A DNA stretch of 64,000 nt from Arthrobacter sp. NicSoilB8 (GTDB taxonomy: Bacteria; Actinomycetota; Actinomycetes; Actinomycetales; Micrococcaceae), in contig NZ_AP024656.1 in the NCBI RefSeq assembly GCF_019977355.1, positions 124,001 through 188,000 on the forward strand, in the 5' to 3' direction. The translations under genes and the position numbers were made by a program. Positions 20,881 to 29,891 of the stretch are shown here, one piece after another. Below the pieces are notes generated by a model. It saw only the letters and a list, made by a program, of their open reading frames with translations. It was not told where the DNA came from and did not search any database. Each line of letters starts with the position of its first letter. Position 1 is the first letter of the stretch.

Positions 20881-22380
20881 ATGAACCAGAAAAGTCCCTC
20901 CAAGGCTGGTACCAAGCGGCCAAGTAACCGGCCTGAAGACGAACGGGTCTCCATCGGGAGCAGCTTCGCTTACGGCTTCCAGCACGTCCTGAGCATGTAT
21001 GGCGGCATTATCGCCGTTCCCCTTATCGTCGGTCAGGCTGCCGGTCTAGCGCCTAACGACATCGGCATCCTGATCGCCGCCGCTCTCTTTGTGGGGGGCC
21101 TGGCAACGCTCCTGCAGACTATCGGCCTCCCGTTCTTTGGTTGCCAATTACCATTGGTGCAGGGAGTGTCGTTCTCCAGCGTCGCGACTATGGTCGCCAT
21201 CGTGACTGGCGGCGGCGGGCTTCCGGCCGTGTTCGGTGCGGTCATCGCGTCCGCAGCCATCGGTCTCCTGATCGCGCCCGTCTTTTCGAGGATCGTCCGA
21301 TTCTTCCCACCCGTGGTGACCGGCACCGTTATCACCACTATCGGCCTGACGCTCATGCCGGTGGCGGCGAACTGGGCCATGGGCGGGAACAAAAAGGCCG
21401 AGGACTACGGCAGCATGGCTAACCTCGGTCTGGCCGCCTTGACATTTGCCCTGGTCCTCGTGCTGAGTAAGGTAGGCAGGGCAACGATTTCCCGCCTGTC
21501 CATCCTCCTCGCCATGGTGATCGGAACCCTAGTCTCCGTTGTCGTCGGCATGGCGGACTTCTCGAAGGTGGGCGACGGCCCAGTCGTCGCGTTTCCCACG
21601 CCCTTCCACCTTGGCATCCCCACGTTTGAGATCGCAGCCATCATCTCCATGGTGATCGTGATGGTCGTTATCCTGACCGAAACCATGGCCGACATCCTGG
21701 CCGTCGGCGAAATCATCGGCACCAAAACAGATTCCAAGCGCATCGCAGCTGGGTTGCGCGCGGATATGGTTTCCAGCCTGGTGGCACCAATTTTCGGTTC
21801 GTTCCCCCAGAGCGCCTTCGCCCAAAATGTCGGACTCGTCGCCGTCACCAAGATGAAAAGCCGTTACGTGGTGGCAGCCGGCGGTCTCATCCTGGTTCTC
21901 CTGGGCCTGCTTCCGATACTTGGCCGAGTCGTTGCAGCCGTCCCCACCGCCGTGCTAGGCGGTGCTGGCATAGTTCTCTTCGGCACCGTCGCCGCCAGCG
22001 GAATCCGGACACTAGCTAAAGTGGAGTACCGGAACAACATGAACCTGATCATCGTGGCCGCCTCCATCGGCTTCGGCATGATCCCGATCGTCGCACCCAC
22101 GTTCTACGATAAGACCCCGCCCTGGTTTGCCACCATCTTCCACTCGGGCATCAGCTCTGCCGCCATCATGGCCATCTGCCTAAACCTGCTCTTCAACCAC
22201 TTCAAAGCGGGCAACTCGGAGAACCAGTCGATCACCGTGGCGGGTACCGGGCGACGGGTGGTGACCGAAGACGACCTCAAGTGCCTGGCCGACGGCGACC
22301 GGTTCGAAGGCGGCAAGCTGATCGACGCTGAGGGCACGGAAGTCCCCGTCCAGTTTGCCCAGAAGTCCCCGGAACACTAG
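20881..22380 (+). CDS. NCS2-family xanthine/uric acid-type permease
   Basis: 499 residues with about 13 hydrophobic segments. The first helix region FAYGFQHVLSMYGGIIAVPL (~30-50) is the signature of the PbuX/UacT xanthine-urate branch of NCS2 proton symporters. Others are LPFFGCQLPLVQGVSFSSVA (~82-101), FPPVVTGTVITTIGLTLMP (~145), LTETMADILAVGEI (~265, family glutamate), the GSFPQSAFAQNVGLVAVT motif (~305) and NCS2-type RYVVAAGG. A polar ~55-residue C-terminal tail carries no motif. The ATG at 20881 lies near a weak GAGAG. It stands alone between the glycine cassette and a strong terminator and may import a purine whose ring carbon ends as glycine; that link is inference. Confidence 0.88.
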   Translation: MNQKSPSKAGTKRPSNRPEDERVSIGSSFAYGFQHVLSMYGGIIAVPLIVGQAAGLAPNDIGILIAAALFVGGLATLLQTIGLPFFGCQLPLVQGVSFSSVATMVAIVTGGGGLPAVFGAVIASAAIGLLIAPVFSRIVRFFPPVVTGTVITTIGLTLMPVAANWAMGGNKKAEDYGSMANLGLAALTFALVLVLSKVGRATISRLSILLAMVIGTLVSVVVGMADFSKVGDGPVVAFPTPFHLGIPTFEIAAIISMVIVMVVILTETMADILAVGEIIGTKTDSKRIAAGLRADMVSSLVAPIFGSFPQSAFAQNVGLVAVTKMKSRYVVAAGGLILVLLGLLPILGRVVAAVPTAVLGGAGIVLFGTVAASGIRTLAKVEYRNNMNLIIVAASIGFGMIPIVAPTFYDKTPPWFATIFHSGISSAAIMAICLNLLFNHFKAGNSENQSITVAGTGRRVVTEDDLKCLADGDRFEGGKLIDAEGTEVPVQFAQKSPEH

Positions 22381-22404
22381 GCGCCGGGGCGCTCCCAGAC
22401 ACTT

Positions 22405-22436
22405 GTGGCCCCCGATTCCTCAGAAGAGGGGGCCAC
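22405..22436 (+). terminator. hairpin terminator after the NCS2 permease
   Basis: A perfect 9-bp stem GTGGCCCCC / GGGGGCCAC with a 14-nt loop starts 25 nt after the permease stop. No long T-tract follows, as is common in high-GC actinobacteria. Confidence 0.65.
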
Positions 22437-22578
22437 ACGTCGTTCGTGCAGGGTCAATTGCGGCCGAGTTCGGTCGCCTGCTTTGCCTCACCCGACCTCC
22501 TTAGACCGAATTGGTTTCGGACGGTTTAGGCCCTCTTCTTACCGTGGCCTCGGCTGATGAGGGAGCTAATTTAGCGTA

Positions 22579-23058
22579 GTAGATCTGCTCGGATTCAACC
22601 GGGACCTCAACTCGTTCACGCAAACCTACGGCGGTCAGCAGACGGACGCCGCCCTGCTGGCCTTGCCGCAGGTTGGCTTCCTGGCCTATGACGATGAGCG
22701 CATGCTCGGCACCGTCGCTCAGCTGGAAAGAGAGCTGCTCACCGCGGAGGGACTGCTGCTGCGCTACCGCACTGAGACGGGAGTTGACGGATTGGAACCG
22801 GGTGAGCATCCATTCCTCGCGTGTTCATTTTGGCTGGTGGAACAGTACGCCCGCTCGGGCCGCCGGACCGACGCCGGGAACCTGATGGACATGCTGGTGG
22901 GACTCTCCAACGACCTCGGCCTGCTCAGCGAAGAATACTCAATGAAGGACAATCGGATGGCGGGAAACTTTCCCCAAGCCTTCTCCCACCTGACCCTGGT
23001 GCGGGCGGCGGATGCCATGCACGGTGTGGACCGTCTCAGCCTGCAGTTGAAACACTGA
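22579..23058 (+). pseudogene. GH15-family (glucoamylase/trehalase-like) protein, C-terminal fragment
   Basis: The open frame covers about 159 residues matching only the end of a GH15 (alpha/alpha)6-barrel enzyme: NSFTQTYGG, a VGFL.AYDDERMLGT segment, ERELLTAEGLLLRYRTETG, GEHPFLACSFWLVEQYA, then NDLGLLSEEYS and NFPQAFSHLTLV. The N-terminal two thirds, including the catalytic base region, are missing, and an in-frame TAA lies at 22567. Related proteins hydrolyse glucans or trehalose. This is a truncated relic at the start of a zone of gene debris. The downstream stretch 23059-23291 shows nothing recognisable. Confidence 0.75.
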
Positions 23059-23291
23059 CCATCCCTTTCGTCGAGCTCAAGAGTTCTGATGGTTTTCCGG
23101 TACGACCGAGGCGTCGTGACGTTCGCGGCCTGGGTGTCCTGCTGTTCGCGCTGGCGCAGGGATACCTATCGGATCTGGACCAGGGTCTCGGCTGCCCGGG
23201 AGGCAGGCATCGGGGACTGCCTGAGACTTCGGTCCGCGACCTTCGTCAGGGCCGTGTGGTTCGCTCAAGGTCGGGACTCCCTTGCTAGGGC

Positions 23292-23525
23292 TCAGAATGT
23301 TTCGCCGGGCGCATAGTCGTTCAAACTTGAGCGCCGCGGGATGCGAAACTGCGCGATAAGGCTAATGAGTGGGAGGAGGACTGTCGCGTTTCCGTATCCG
23401 ACCATCGTGGGTACGAGGCGGAAGGGAGCGGCGAACTGGCCCGCGATGATGACCGGCAGGCCGAAGGCGATGTACGCGACGACATGAATGGCGGCGAAGA
23501 TTCCTGCCCTCTGCTGGGGGACGGC
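23292..23525 (-). pseudogene. MFS transporter, C-terminal fragment
   Basis: On the minus strand, a frame ending in TGA at 23292-23294 reads VPQQRAGIFAAIHVVAYIAF, GLPVIIAGQFA, then a last hydrophobic stretch NATVLLPLISLIAQF and a polar tail. That is the last two membrane helices of a major facilitator protein. Going upstream the same frame meets a TGA almost at once, and no initiation codon exists. It is a remnant, cut off next to the hemB fragment of opposite orientation. Confidence 0.6.
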
Positions 23526-23561
23526 CAGAGGGCATGATCAGCCGCAGCGATGCGGGGGTCA

Positions 23562-23923
23562 GATGGCGGCCATCCGGACGGCACTGGACGGCGCCGGGCA
23601 CACGTCACTCCGCGTCATCGCCTACAGTGCCAAGTAGGCCTCGGCGTACCTCGGCGTACTGCGGCCCATTCCGCGAAGCTGTCGACTCCCAGCTCAAGCG
23701 CGATCGTCGTACCTACCAAATGGACGCCGGAAACCGCCGCGAGGCACTTCACGAGCTAAAGTTGGACCTGGCCGAGGGAGCGGACATAGTCATGGCCAGA
23801 CCCGCTACGAGCTGCCTGGACATTGTGGCCGACGAGGCAGCCATGAGCCCTGTGCCCGTTGCCGCGTACCAGGCCTCGGGTGAGTGTGCGGTGATCGAAG
23901 CTGCAGCAGCGAGTGGATGGTAG
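23562..23923 (+). pseudogene. hemB: delta-aminolevulinate dehydratase (HemB) C-terminal fragment with nonsense and frameshift
   Basis: The text of HemB is readable in two frames: AAIRTALDGAG...RVIAYSAK, then after the break GPFREAVDSQLK, DRRTYQM, NRREALHELKLDLAEGADIV and MSPVPVAAYQASGE up to a TAG at 23921. Two lesions are visible: a TAG where the tyrosine after YSAK should be, and a 10-bp tandem duplication (23639-23648 repeated at 23649-23658) that shifts the frame. Removing one copy restores ASAYCGPFREA. The N-terminal two thirds of the gene are missing. It cannot make an active enzyme. Confidence 0.8.
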
Positions 23924-24364
23924 ATCGGCGACCAGCCGTCACCGAATTAGTTCTGAGCAGTCGGCGTGCCGGCGCCAGCAGAGTGCTTACTTACTGGGCA
24001 GCTGAGGTTGCCGGCTGGCTGAAGGAAACCCGTGACCGAGCCCCGTATTCATTCAGCAGAAATTCCCATCTAGAGTCGCTGACTCGTACGCACCGCCCTT
24101 GTGTCGTCCCTGTCAACTGCGGCGAGCAGCGCCACGACCTTATTGATGGCGTACAGTCATCGCTGGGAACTTCGGCGCGGATTGCAGGATCTTCCGGTCA
24201 CTAGAACGCCGAGTGCTCTCAGTGCCCCCTCGTAGCACGACCCAGCCTTGGCGCCCCGAGAGATGATGGTCGACGACAAAACGGGAACACGCCTGAATTG
24301 GTCTGGGAAAACACCGAAGAAATGGACCTTAACCCCAAGCCGCATCATCCGTAATGTGGAAGCC

Positions 24365-24868
24365 ATGACGATAACTACGGCACCCGAAAACGAAGTACTC
24401 CTGACAGAACACACACCGCGCCTCGACTGGATGACGGCCGCCCCCGAAGTCTTCAAAGCCATGCTCCGCCTCGACACAGCCGCCAAGAACGGCATCGATC
24501 CCGCCCTACTCAACCTGATCAAAATCCGCGCGTCACAGATCAACCAATGCGCCTTCTGCCTCGACATGCACAGCAAAGACGCCATTGCGACCGGAGAAAC
24601 CGCAGAACGGATCATCCAACTCAACGCCTGGACCGAGTCCAAACACTTCTACACCGCACGAGAAATCGCGGCAATTGAACTGACCGAAGCGGTCACAGTA
24701 CTCACGGACGGCTTCGTCCAAGACGAGGTATACCAGCAGGCCGCCGCCTTGTTCACCGAGACCGAACTCGCCCACCTGATCGCGGCGATCGTGGCCATCA
24801 ACGCATTCAACCGCTTCGGCGTTTCAACCCGCATGGTCCCCGGCCACTACACACCAGGCTCTCACTAA
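24365..24868 (+). CDS. carboxymuconolactone decarboxylase-family (AhpD-like) protein
   Basis: 167 residues. The AhpD-like fold is recognised by LLNLIKIRASQINQCAFCLD with the redox CxxC and the following HSKDA (~residues 55-80), plus the later TEAVTVLTDGFV and ELAHLIAAIVAINAFNRF helices. Members reduce peroxides or act as alkylhydroperoxidases with the CxxC pair and a proton-relay histidine. I chose the ATG at 24365 (GGAAG 3-8 nt before it), since residues before it in the longer reading from 24248 are not family-like. It is intact, unlike its neighbours on both sides, and stands alone. The stretch 23924-24364 shows no gene. Confidence 0.85.
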   Translation: MTITTAPENEVLLTEHTPRLDWMTAAPEVFKAMLRLDTAAKNGIDPALLNLIKIRASQINQCAFCLDMHSKDAIATGETAERIIQLNAWTESKHFYTAREIAAIELTEAVTVLTDGFVQDEVYQQAAALFTETELAHLIAAIVAINAFNRFGVSTRMVPGHYTPGSH

Positions 24869-25026
24869 GTCCAATACCGCTGATCGGGCCGCAACCGGTC
24901 ACCCCAAACGGCCCGATCGGCGCCCGCAGCGTCGTTCAAGCCGACGTCACACACCGCTTCAGGACTCTATCCCAACCTGCTTGGCTTGGGCCCGGGAGCG
25001 AGAGGATATTTCATCTGCCTAGTCAG

Positions 25027-25686
25027 TTGCCTCAGGCATCACCCTGGCTCTTCGTCGTGGACATCGACGGCACCGCACAGCACCCAGACGGGTCCATAAG
25101 CGGCGTCGTCATCTAACAGGTGCGCCGCCTCGACACTGCCGGACACCAGGCGATGCTCGATACCGGCCACCCCTTTGCAGCCACCATGCCGGTGCTCGAG
25201 TGCCTCGGCATCACTCCTCGGTTCCTGGCCTGTTCCAATGGAGCTATTACCCTGCAGCGTGACCCCGGTGCTCCAAGCGGCTGCCCGCGTGAACGGGTGG
25301 AATCTTTCGACCCGACCGACATGCTCCGGTCAATCCGCACGGACTTTGAGAGCGCCCGCTTCGCTGTCGAAGATAATCACGGGCAGTACCGGCACACCGA
25401 ACCGTTCCCCGATGCGCCATTGGCTGGACCGCCTGGCTGGACATCGGAGCTGAGGGCGTTGATTAGTCCACAGCGGCTGAACGAGCGCGATACGAACTGG
25501 GCATCCCTCGGGAACGGGTGATGGCTGTGGCGGACGGACGCAATGACATCGAGCTGCTCAGATGGGTTTCGGAACGCGGCCCGGGGGGTGGCGATGGGCT
25601 ACTCCCCAATCGAAGTGCTGGTTGCTGGCGAAGTCACAGGAACAGTACAGGAAGACTGTCTCGCGCAGGTCCTGACCACACTGTAG
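25027..25686 (+). pseudogene. HAD-superfamily (Cof-type IIB) hydrolase, degenerate
   Basis: The order of a Cof-type phosphatase is readable but broken. FVVDIDGTAQ (motif I) comes first, then VVI followed by TAA. QVRRLDTAGHQAMLDTG (motif II region), TPRFLACSNGAITLQRDPGAP and FAVEDNHGQYRHTEPF follow. ADGRNDIELLRWVSERG (motif IV) and, after a frameshift, VAMGYSPIEVLVAGEVTGT end at the TAG at 25684. So at least one nonsense codon, one frameshift and a degenerate middle (~25415-25520) inactivate it. Such enzymes dephosphorylate sugar phosphates or flavin/PLP precursors. Confidence 0.75.
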
Positions 25687-25725
25687 TCCCGAAGTCGGGG
25701 CCACCATATTTCAAGGAGAATCACC

Positions 25726-26280
25726 ATGACTGAGACCCAAACAATTGCCGGCTACAAGGCTGGCACCTGGACCGTTGACCGCTCGCACTCAGAGGTCTCC
25801 TTCAGTGTTCGCCACCTTATGATCAGCAAGGTAAATGGCAAGTTCGAACAGTTCTCCGCCACCTTCGTCACTGGCCAAAGCATCCAGGACTCGTCCGTCG
25901 AAGCCACCGCTGAAGTCGCGTCCATCAACACGAACGAACCGAACCGAGACGCCCATCTGCGCGCCGGCGACTTTTTCGAGGCAGACACTCATCCCCAGAT
26001 TCACTTCAAGAGTACGTCCGTTCGCGTCGCCGGAGGCGCCCTGTTTGTAGACGGCGAGCTCACGATTAAGGGCGTAACCCGGACCACTACATTCGACCTG
26101 GAAATTGGCGGTTTCGGCAGCGACCCGTACGGCAATTACAGAGCTGGCATAGTCGCGACGACGACTATCGACCGCACTGACTTTGGACTGGCCTATAACG
26201 CCGCGCTTGAGACAGGCGGCGTTCTGATCGGAGAGAAAGTCACAATCACCATTGATCTGCAGGCGGTATACACGGGCTGA
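25726..26280 (+). CDS. YceI family protein
   Basis: 184 residues, forming the lipocalin-like YceI barrel that binds polyisoprenoid or similar lipids. Characteristic segments are GTWTVDRSHSEVSFSVRHLM (~residues 13-32), KVNGKFEQFSATF, ASINTNEPNRDAHLRAGDFF and FKSTSV, LTIKGVTRTTTFDLEIGGFG and IDRTDFGLAYN. No signal peptide, so it is probably cytoplasmic as many actinobacterial members. An AAGGAG lies 8 nt before the ATG. It is followed 66 nt downstream by a very strong hairpin, so it forms its own transcription unit among debris. Confidence 0.93.
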   Translation: MTETQTIAGYKAGTWTVDRSHSEVSFSVRHLMISKVNGKFEQFSATFVTGQSIQDSSVEATAEVASINTNEPNRDAHLRAGDFFEADTHPQIHFKSTSVRVAGGALFVDGELTIKGVTRTTTFDLEIGGFGSDPYGNYRAGIVATTTIDRTDFGLAYNAALETGGVLIGEKVTITIDLQAVYTG

Positions 26281-26346
26281 GAAAACAGCCGCCAGGGAGT
26301 GCCAAAGACCGTGAGCATTTGTTGAAGCGCTCGATCCTGAACAAGT

Positions 26347-26399
26347 AGGAGCAGGGGTCTCGTGGGTATTCGTCCTATACCCACGAGACCCCTGCTCCT
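26347..26399. terminator. perfect 22-bp inverted repeat, probable strong terminator
   Basis: Arms 26347-26368 and 26378-26399 are exact complements over 22 bp around the 9-nt loop TTCGTCCTA; the arm begins AGGAGCAGGGGTCTCGTGGG. It stands 66 nt after the YceI stop. There is no T-tract. The symmetry makes it a bidirectional terminator candidate. Confidence 0.6.
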
Positions 26400-27110
26400 G
26401 CGCATCTGGTCGGCATCACGAAACAGGCCCCAGCGGTCAGTCGTTCCGACATGCACGGCCTACGACTTCAAGGACGGCGCCGTGGCTCGATTTGTCGATC
26501 ATCGGCACGTCGCGTGATTTCGCCGCCGCTCCTGAGCACCCGCGCCATACAGGGGTTAGTCCCCCGTCGCTTTCCGGAGCGTCCCGCTGCGCTGCAACGA
26601 TGAATCCTTCGCCGGGGAGTGCCTGTTGAGCGGCTGGGGGGGCAGTTTGTCATTGCCGTATGCGGCTACCGCCATGGGCGAGCTGGAGCAAGGCTATATC
26701 TGATGCTGCCATCATTTGGTGCCACGGAGGAGGCCAATGTTTTCGTTGTGATGCTCACGGCGGAGGGTATCGCCGAACATAACGTCTTCGGCAATGTCGG
26801 TCCGGTGATGATGCTCGTCTGTCGTATCGGCTAGCGTGTCAGCGTCGCTGTCGCGCCGTGGTGGGAGAAAGTGGTCATCGCCTCGCGTTGTCTCTGGGGG
26901 GTGGAGCTTGTCCGGGCAGATTATTGAGGTGTCTGCCTCGGTCGTCGCCGGTTTCTTCTTGGTGCTGTTGGTGAGCCTGTCGGCTAGCGTGGCGCGGAGG
27001 GCTTCCACGGATTGTTGCCTTGGAGCACGAGTGTTAGATTCCTTGAAGTTTCCCTGTCCTCCCCGCGGCAGACACCAGATAGCCCGGTCGAGGTGTCAGG
27101 AGAAACAGTC
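26400..27110. other. gene-poor stretch upstream of IS110-type pseudogene
   Basis: No convincing gene. A 98-residue minus-strand frame at 26712-27008 is polar and without motif, and a plus-strand hydrophobic patch near 26935 has no credible start. The last ~250 bp before the IS110 transposase would be the left end of that element, which in the IS110 family specifies the bridge RNA; I cannot define its ends here. Confidence 0.3.
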
Positions 27111-28231
27111 ATGGATATCGTGCACGAACGGGCCGCGGGAATGGATATTTCCAAGCGCGACGCGAAGGTCTGTCTCCGGTTGCCCGGGCAGCGGGCCGGA
27201 ACCTATACCTCCACGGTGACCACCTGGGGTGCGACCACCGGGCAGATTCTGCAGCTGCGGGACGTCCTGGAATGCGAGCACGTCACCACGGTCGTGATGG
27301 AAGCGACCCGTGATTACTGGAAACCCTTCTTCTATCTCCTCGAAGAGGCGCTGCCGGTGATGCTGGTCAATGCCAAGGCCGCACGGAACATCCCGGGCCG
27401 CAAAACCGATGTCTCCGACGCGGGCTGGCTGGCCCAGCTAGGCGCACACGGCCTGCTTCGCGGTTCCTTTGTCCCGCCGGAGCCGATCCGTGAACTGCGG
27501 GACCTGACCCGGGCCCGGTCGATCGCCACCCGTGACCGGACCCGGGAGATCCAGCGCCTGGAGAAGTTCCTGGAAGGCTCCGGGATCAAGCTCTCCTCCG
27601 TGGTCTCGGACCTGACCGGGGTCTCGTCCCGGGCCATGCTCGAAGCCCTCGTCAACGGCGAACGCAACACGGAAGTCCTCGCCGGCCTGGCCAGGGAACC
27701 CTGCGCTCCCAAATCCCCGAACTCGTCGACGCGCTCACCGGCCGGTTCAAGGAACACCACGCGTTCATGGCCCGGCTGCACCTGGACCAGATCGACGCCC
27801 AGACCCGCATCATCGACGCGCTCACCGCGCGGATCGAGGAGGCGAGGGAACCCTTTCGTGCCGCCAGGGAATTCCTGGCCACCATCCCCGGAGTCTCCCT
27901 CAAAATCGCCGAAGTGATCATCGCCGAAACCGGTGCCGATATGGCCCGTTTCGAAACCCCCGGACGGCTCGCGTCCTGGACCGGAGTCTGTCCAGGCTCC
28001 AACGAATCCGCCGGCCGGATCAAATCCGCGCACATCCTGCCCGGCAACAAATACCTCAAAGCCGCCCTGGGCACCGCGGCCTGGCACCTGCTCGCCGACG
28101 GCGAATGCTACGCCGACCCCGGCGCCGACCACTTCACCCGGCTGGACCCCATCAAAGCCAAAAACAGCGCCATCAGCAAGCTCAAAAGCCTCGGATTCGA
28201 CGTCACCATCACCCCGGCCACCGCAGCCTAA
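27111..28231 (+). pseudogene. IS110-family transposase, frameshifted and internally deleted
   Basis: From the ATG at 27111 the frame encodes the N-terminal DEDD (RuvC-like) domain: AAGMDISKRDAKVCLRLPG, VVMEATRDYWKPFFYLLE and KTDVSDAGWLAQLGAHGLL. Near 27703 one G is missing (AGGGA for AGGGGA), so AREP replaces ARGTLRSQIPELVDAL. The reading then continues in the next frame with IPGVSLKIAEVIIAETGADM, RLASWTGVCPGSNESAG and KYLKAALGTAAW. There LGTAA runs directly into WHLLADGECYADPG, so about 40 residues found in intact relatives (including the serine-tyrosine-proximal region) are missing. The element is dead. It differs from the second IS110 copy at the right end of the window. Confidence 0.85.
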
Positions 28232-28254
28232 CTACCCTTACTTTCGTATTAGAT

Positions 28255-28768
28255 GAAGGTGGGGTCGAAGCCGGAGTGCTCGAAAAGGTGGGTGTCGTAG
28301 TGCCGGTGCAGGGAATGATGTCCAGGCCGGGCGGATGGCCGGGTTCGTCGATGTAGTTCCCGGAAGCGGCGGTGCAGGCTGGATTTGGGGATCGGGAGCC
28401 CGGTGGCGGTGGCAAAGATTTCCGACGCGGCCGGGACAGCGACGCCGGCAGTCCGGATCTAGGTGTCCAGGACATCCGGGGAGTCGACGATCCTCAGCAC
28501 GGAGTGCCTCTCGGGCGGTGTGCCACGCCGTACCTGACCTGCGAGACACCGAACGCGCCGAATTGGGGTGCCCGGCGGTTCCGGGAAAAGTCGATGGTCT
28601 GCAGATGCTTGACCTCTACCAGTGCGTCCGGGAACTGATGTCATGGACCTCGCCATTCCATCCCGACTCGACAAGGGCCATGAAGTCCTTCAATGACAAG
28701 GTGCAGTAGTAATCGACGTAACGTAGGACGTTGCTGCCGCTAGAACCAGTAGCGTCAGGCGTATTCAT
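28255..28768 (-). pseudogene. decayed unknown gene downstream (minus strand) of a TetR-type operator
   Basis: Beginning with an ATG at 28768, minus-strand reading gives a protein-like start (NVLRYVDYYCTLSLKDFMAL, VESGWNGEVHDISSRTHW) to a TAG at 28616-28618. In the next frame HLQTIDFSRNRRAPQFG and FGVSQVRYGVAHR follow, then SEIFATATGLPIPKSSLHRR near 28400. Fragments in three frames in the right order look like one gene broken by frameshifts. I do not recognise the family. A perfect copy of the GTTACAG palindrome (28917-28949) lies about 150 bp upstream of the ATG, so it may once have belonged to the nitroaromatic regulon. Confidence 0.4.
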
Positions 28769-28916
28769 CTGAGGCTCCGGCTGGCTTCGTTGTCCAACCC
28801 CTCCATGCGTCGCGTGAATAGTCCACGTCCGCGGGATGGCTCCTGGTGCCCTTCAATGTGCTCGTCTCCTCTGGTCTGACGGCGGCTCCGCTGTCTTGAG
28901 AGCCACAATAGTACTC

Positions 28917-28949
28917 AATTCCGTTACAGTCAATGACTGTAACGGAATT
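28917..28949. promoter_or_regulatory. perfect palindrome, orphan copy of the TetR-regulon operator
   Basis: Arms AATTCCGTTACAGTC (28917-28931) and GACTGTAACGGAATT (28935-28949) are exact complements around a 3-bp centre. The core CGTTACAG-N7-CTGTAACG is the same as in the four sites flanking the TetR and MFS genes. No intact gene starts next to it; the decayed gene at 28255-28768 lies downstream on the minus strand. Confidence 0.6.
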
Positions 28950-29891
28950 AGTTCTTGAGCCTTATCTGGGTCGCATGCCGGCAGCGAGGGAGGAACCACT
29001 TCGGACCAAACCGTCCGTGCTTGCTGCCCCCGGTCCACCCTGCCCTTAGCGCGTGCTCGACCGGGCACACGGTGGTGCTTCATGCGTCCACGTGGCGGCA
29101 TAGAAGGCTGCAGGCTGCGGACACTTCAAAGCCCAACTGAGGAAAGCGCACATCCGCGTGCACCAACACCGAGCCCCGACGCTGACGCGGCCTGCCCCGA
29201 GTGGGCGGCGTCCAGTGCTAAGTCAGTTTCTGGGCTCGATAGAAGCGGAAATACCGAATGCCACCGCCGCGGGCACCAATCGCGATGTTCCGCATTCCTT
29301 GGCCCGTCTCCGGGGGAAACCAAAACAGCGGAAAAGGCTGACGCCTAGCCCGTCTTCCATCTCGGCCTGGCCTGACCCGACTGCGAAGGCAGAAGCCACC
29401 ATCAGCGGGCTGAACCATCCCGGGCTCGGGACCGGCTGCACCTGAGGTGCTGCCTAGGCGTCAGTCACGTAGAAGCCAGGAAGGCGGAAACACCGTCCTC
29501 TGGGACCCGATGTCCCAGGTGAGGTCGCTGTCGGTGTCATCGCCCGCGATCAGCGTCCAGCCCGAGTCCGGCTCAAGCGGGCGCAATTGAGCCGCGGCGG
29601 GGCTTCCTGCTTGGCACCGCCCTTCAGCTCCGCGGGGCCCATCGAGCGCCCTGATCTCAGCACTGAGATCCCTGGGGTGTCTGCATTGCGGGTCTCCTTT
29701 GCCTAGGATTTTTCAAATGTCGTCCATTCGAACGTGAATTATGGCGCCAAGTGGAAGGCCCGAGGGCGGTTCACATTTAAGACCAGTGCCACCCGGATGA
29801 TTTGTCACCTTCCCGTTCTGGAAGGGCGTCGGAGGACCACTGTTTTTCGGCTTGCCGCAAGGGCACCGATGCGTCGTTCGATGCCCGCCAT
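28950..29891. other. gene-free stretch with minor coding debris
   Basis: No intact gene. Near 29463-29600 on the minus strand a short protein-like end is readable (EPDSGWTLIAGDDTDSDLTW, then DIGSQRTVFPPSWLL and a stop), and a separate frame gives MGPAELKGGAKQEAPPRL at about 29640, suggesting a broken small gene of unknown kind. The rest shows nothing recognisable. Confidence 0.35.

Noticed and set aside
26712..27008. 98-codon minus-strand open frame rich in Asp, Thr and His
   Set aside because: No ribosome site or motif and it overlaps the probable IS110 left end.
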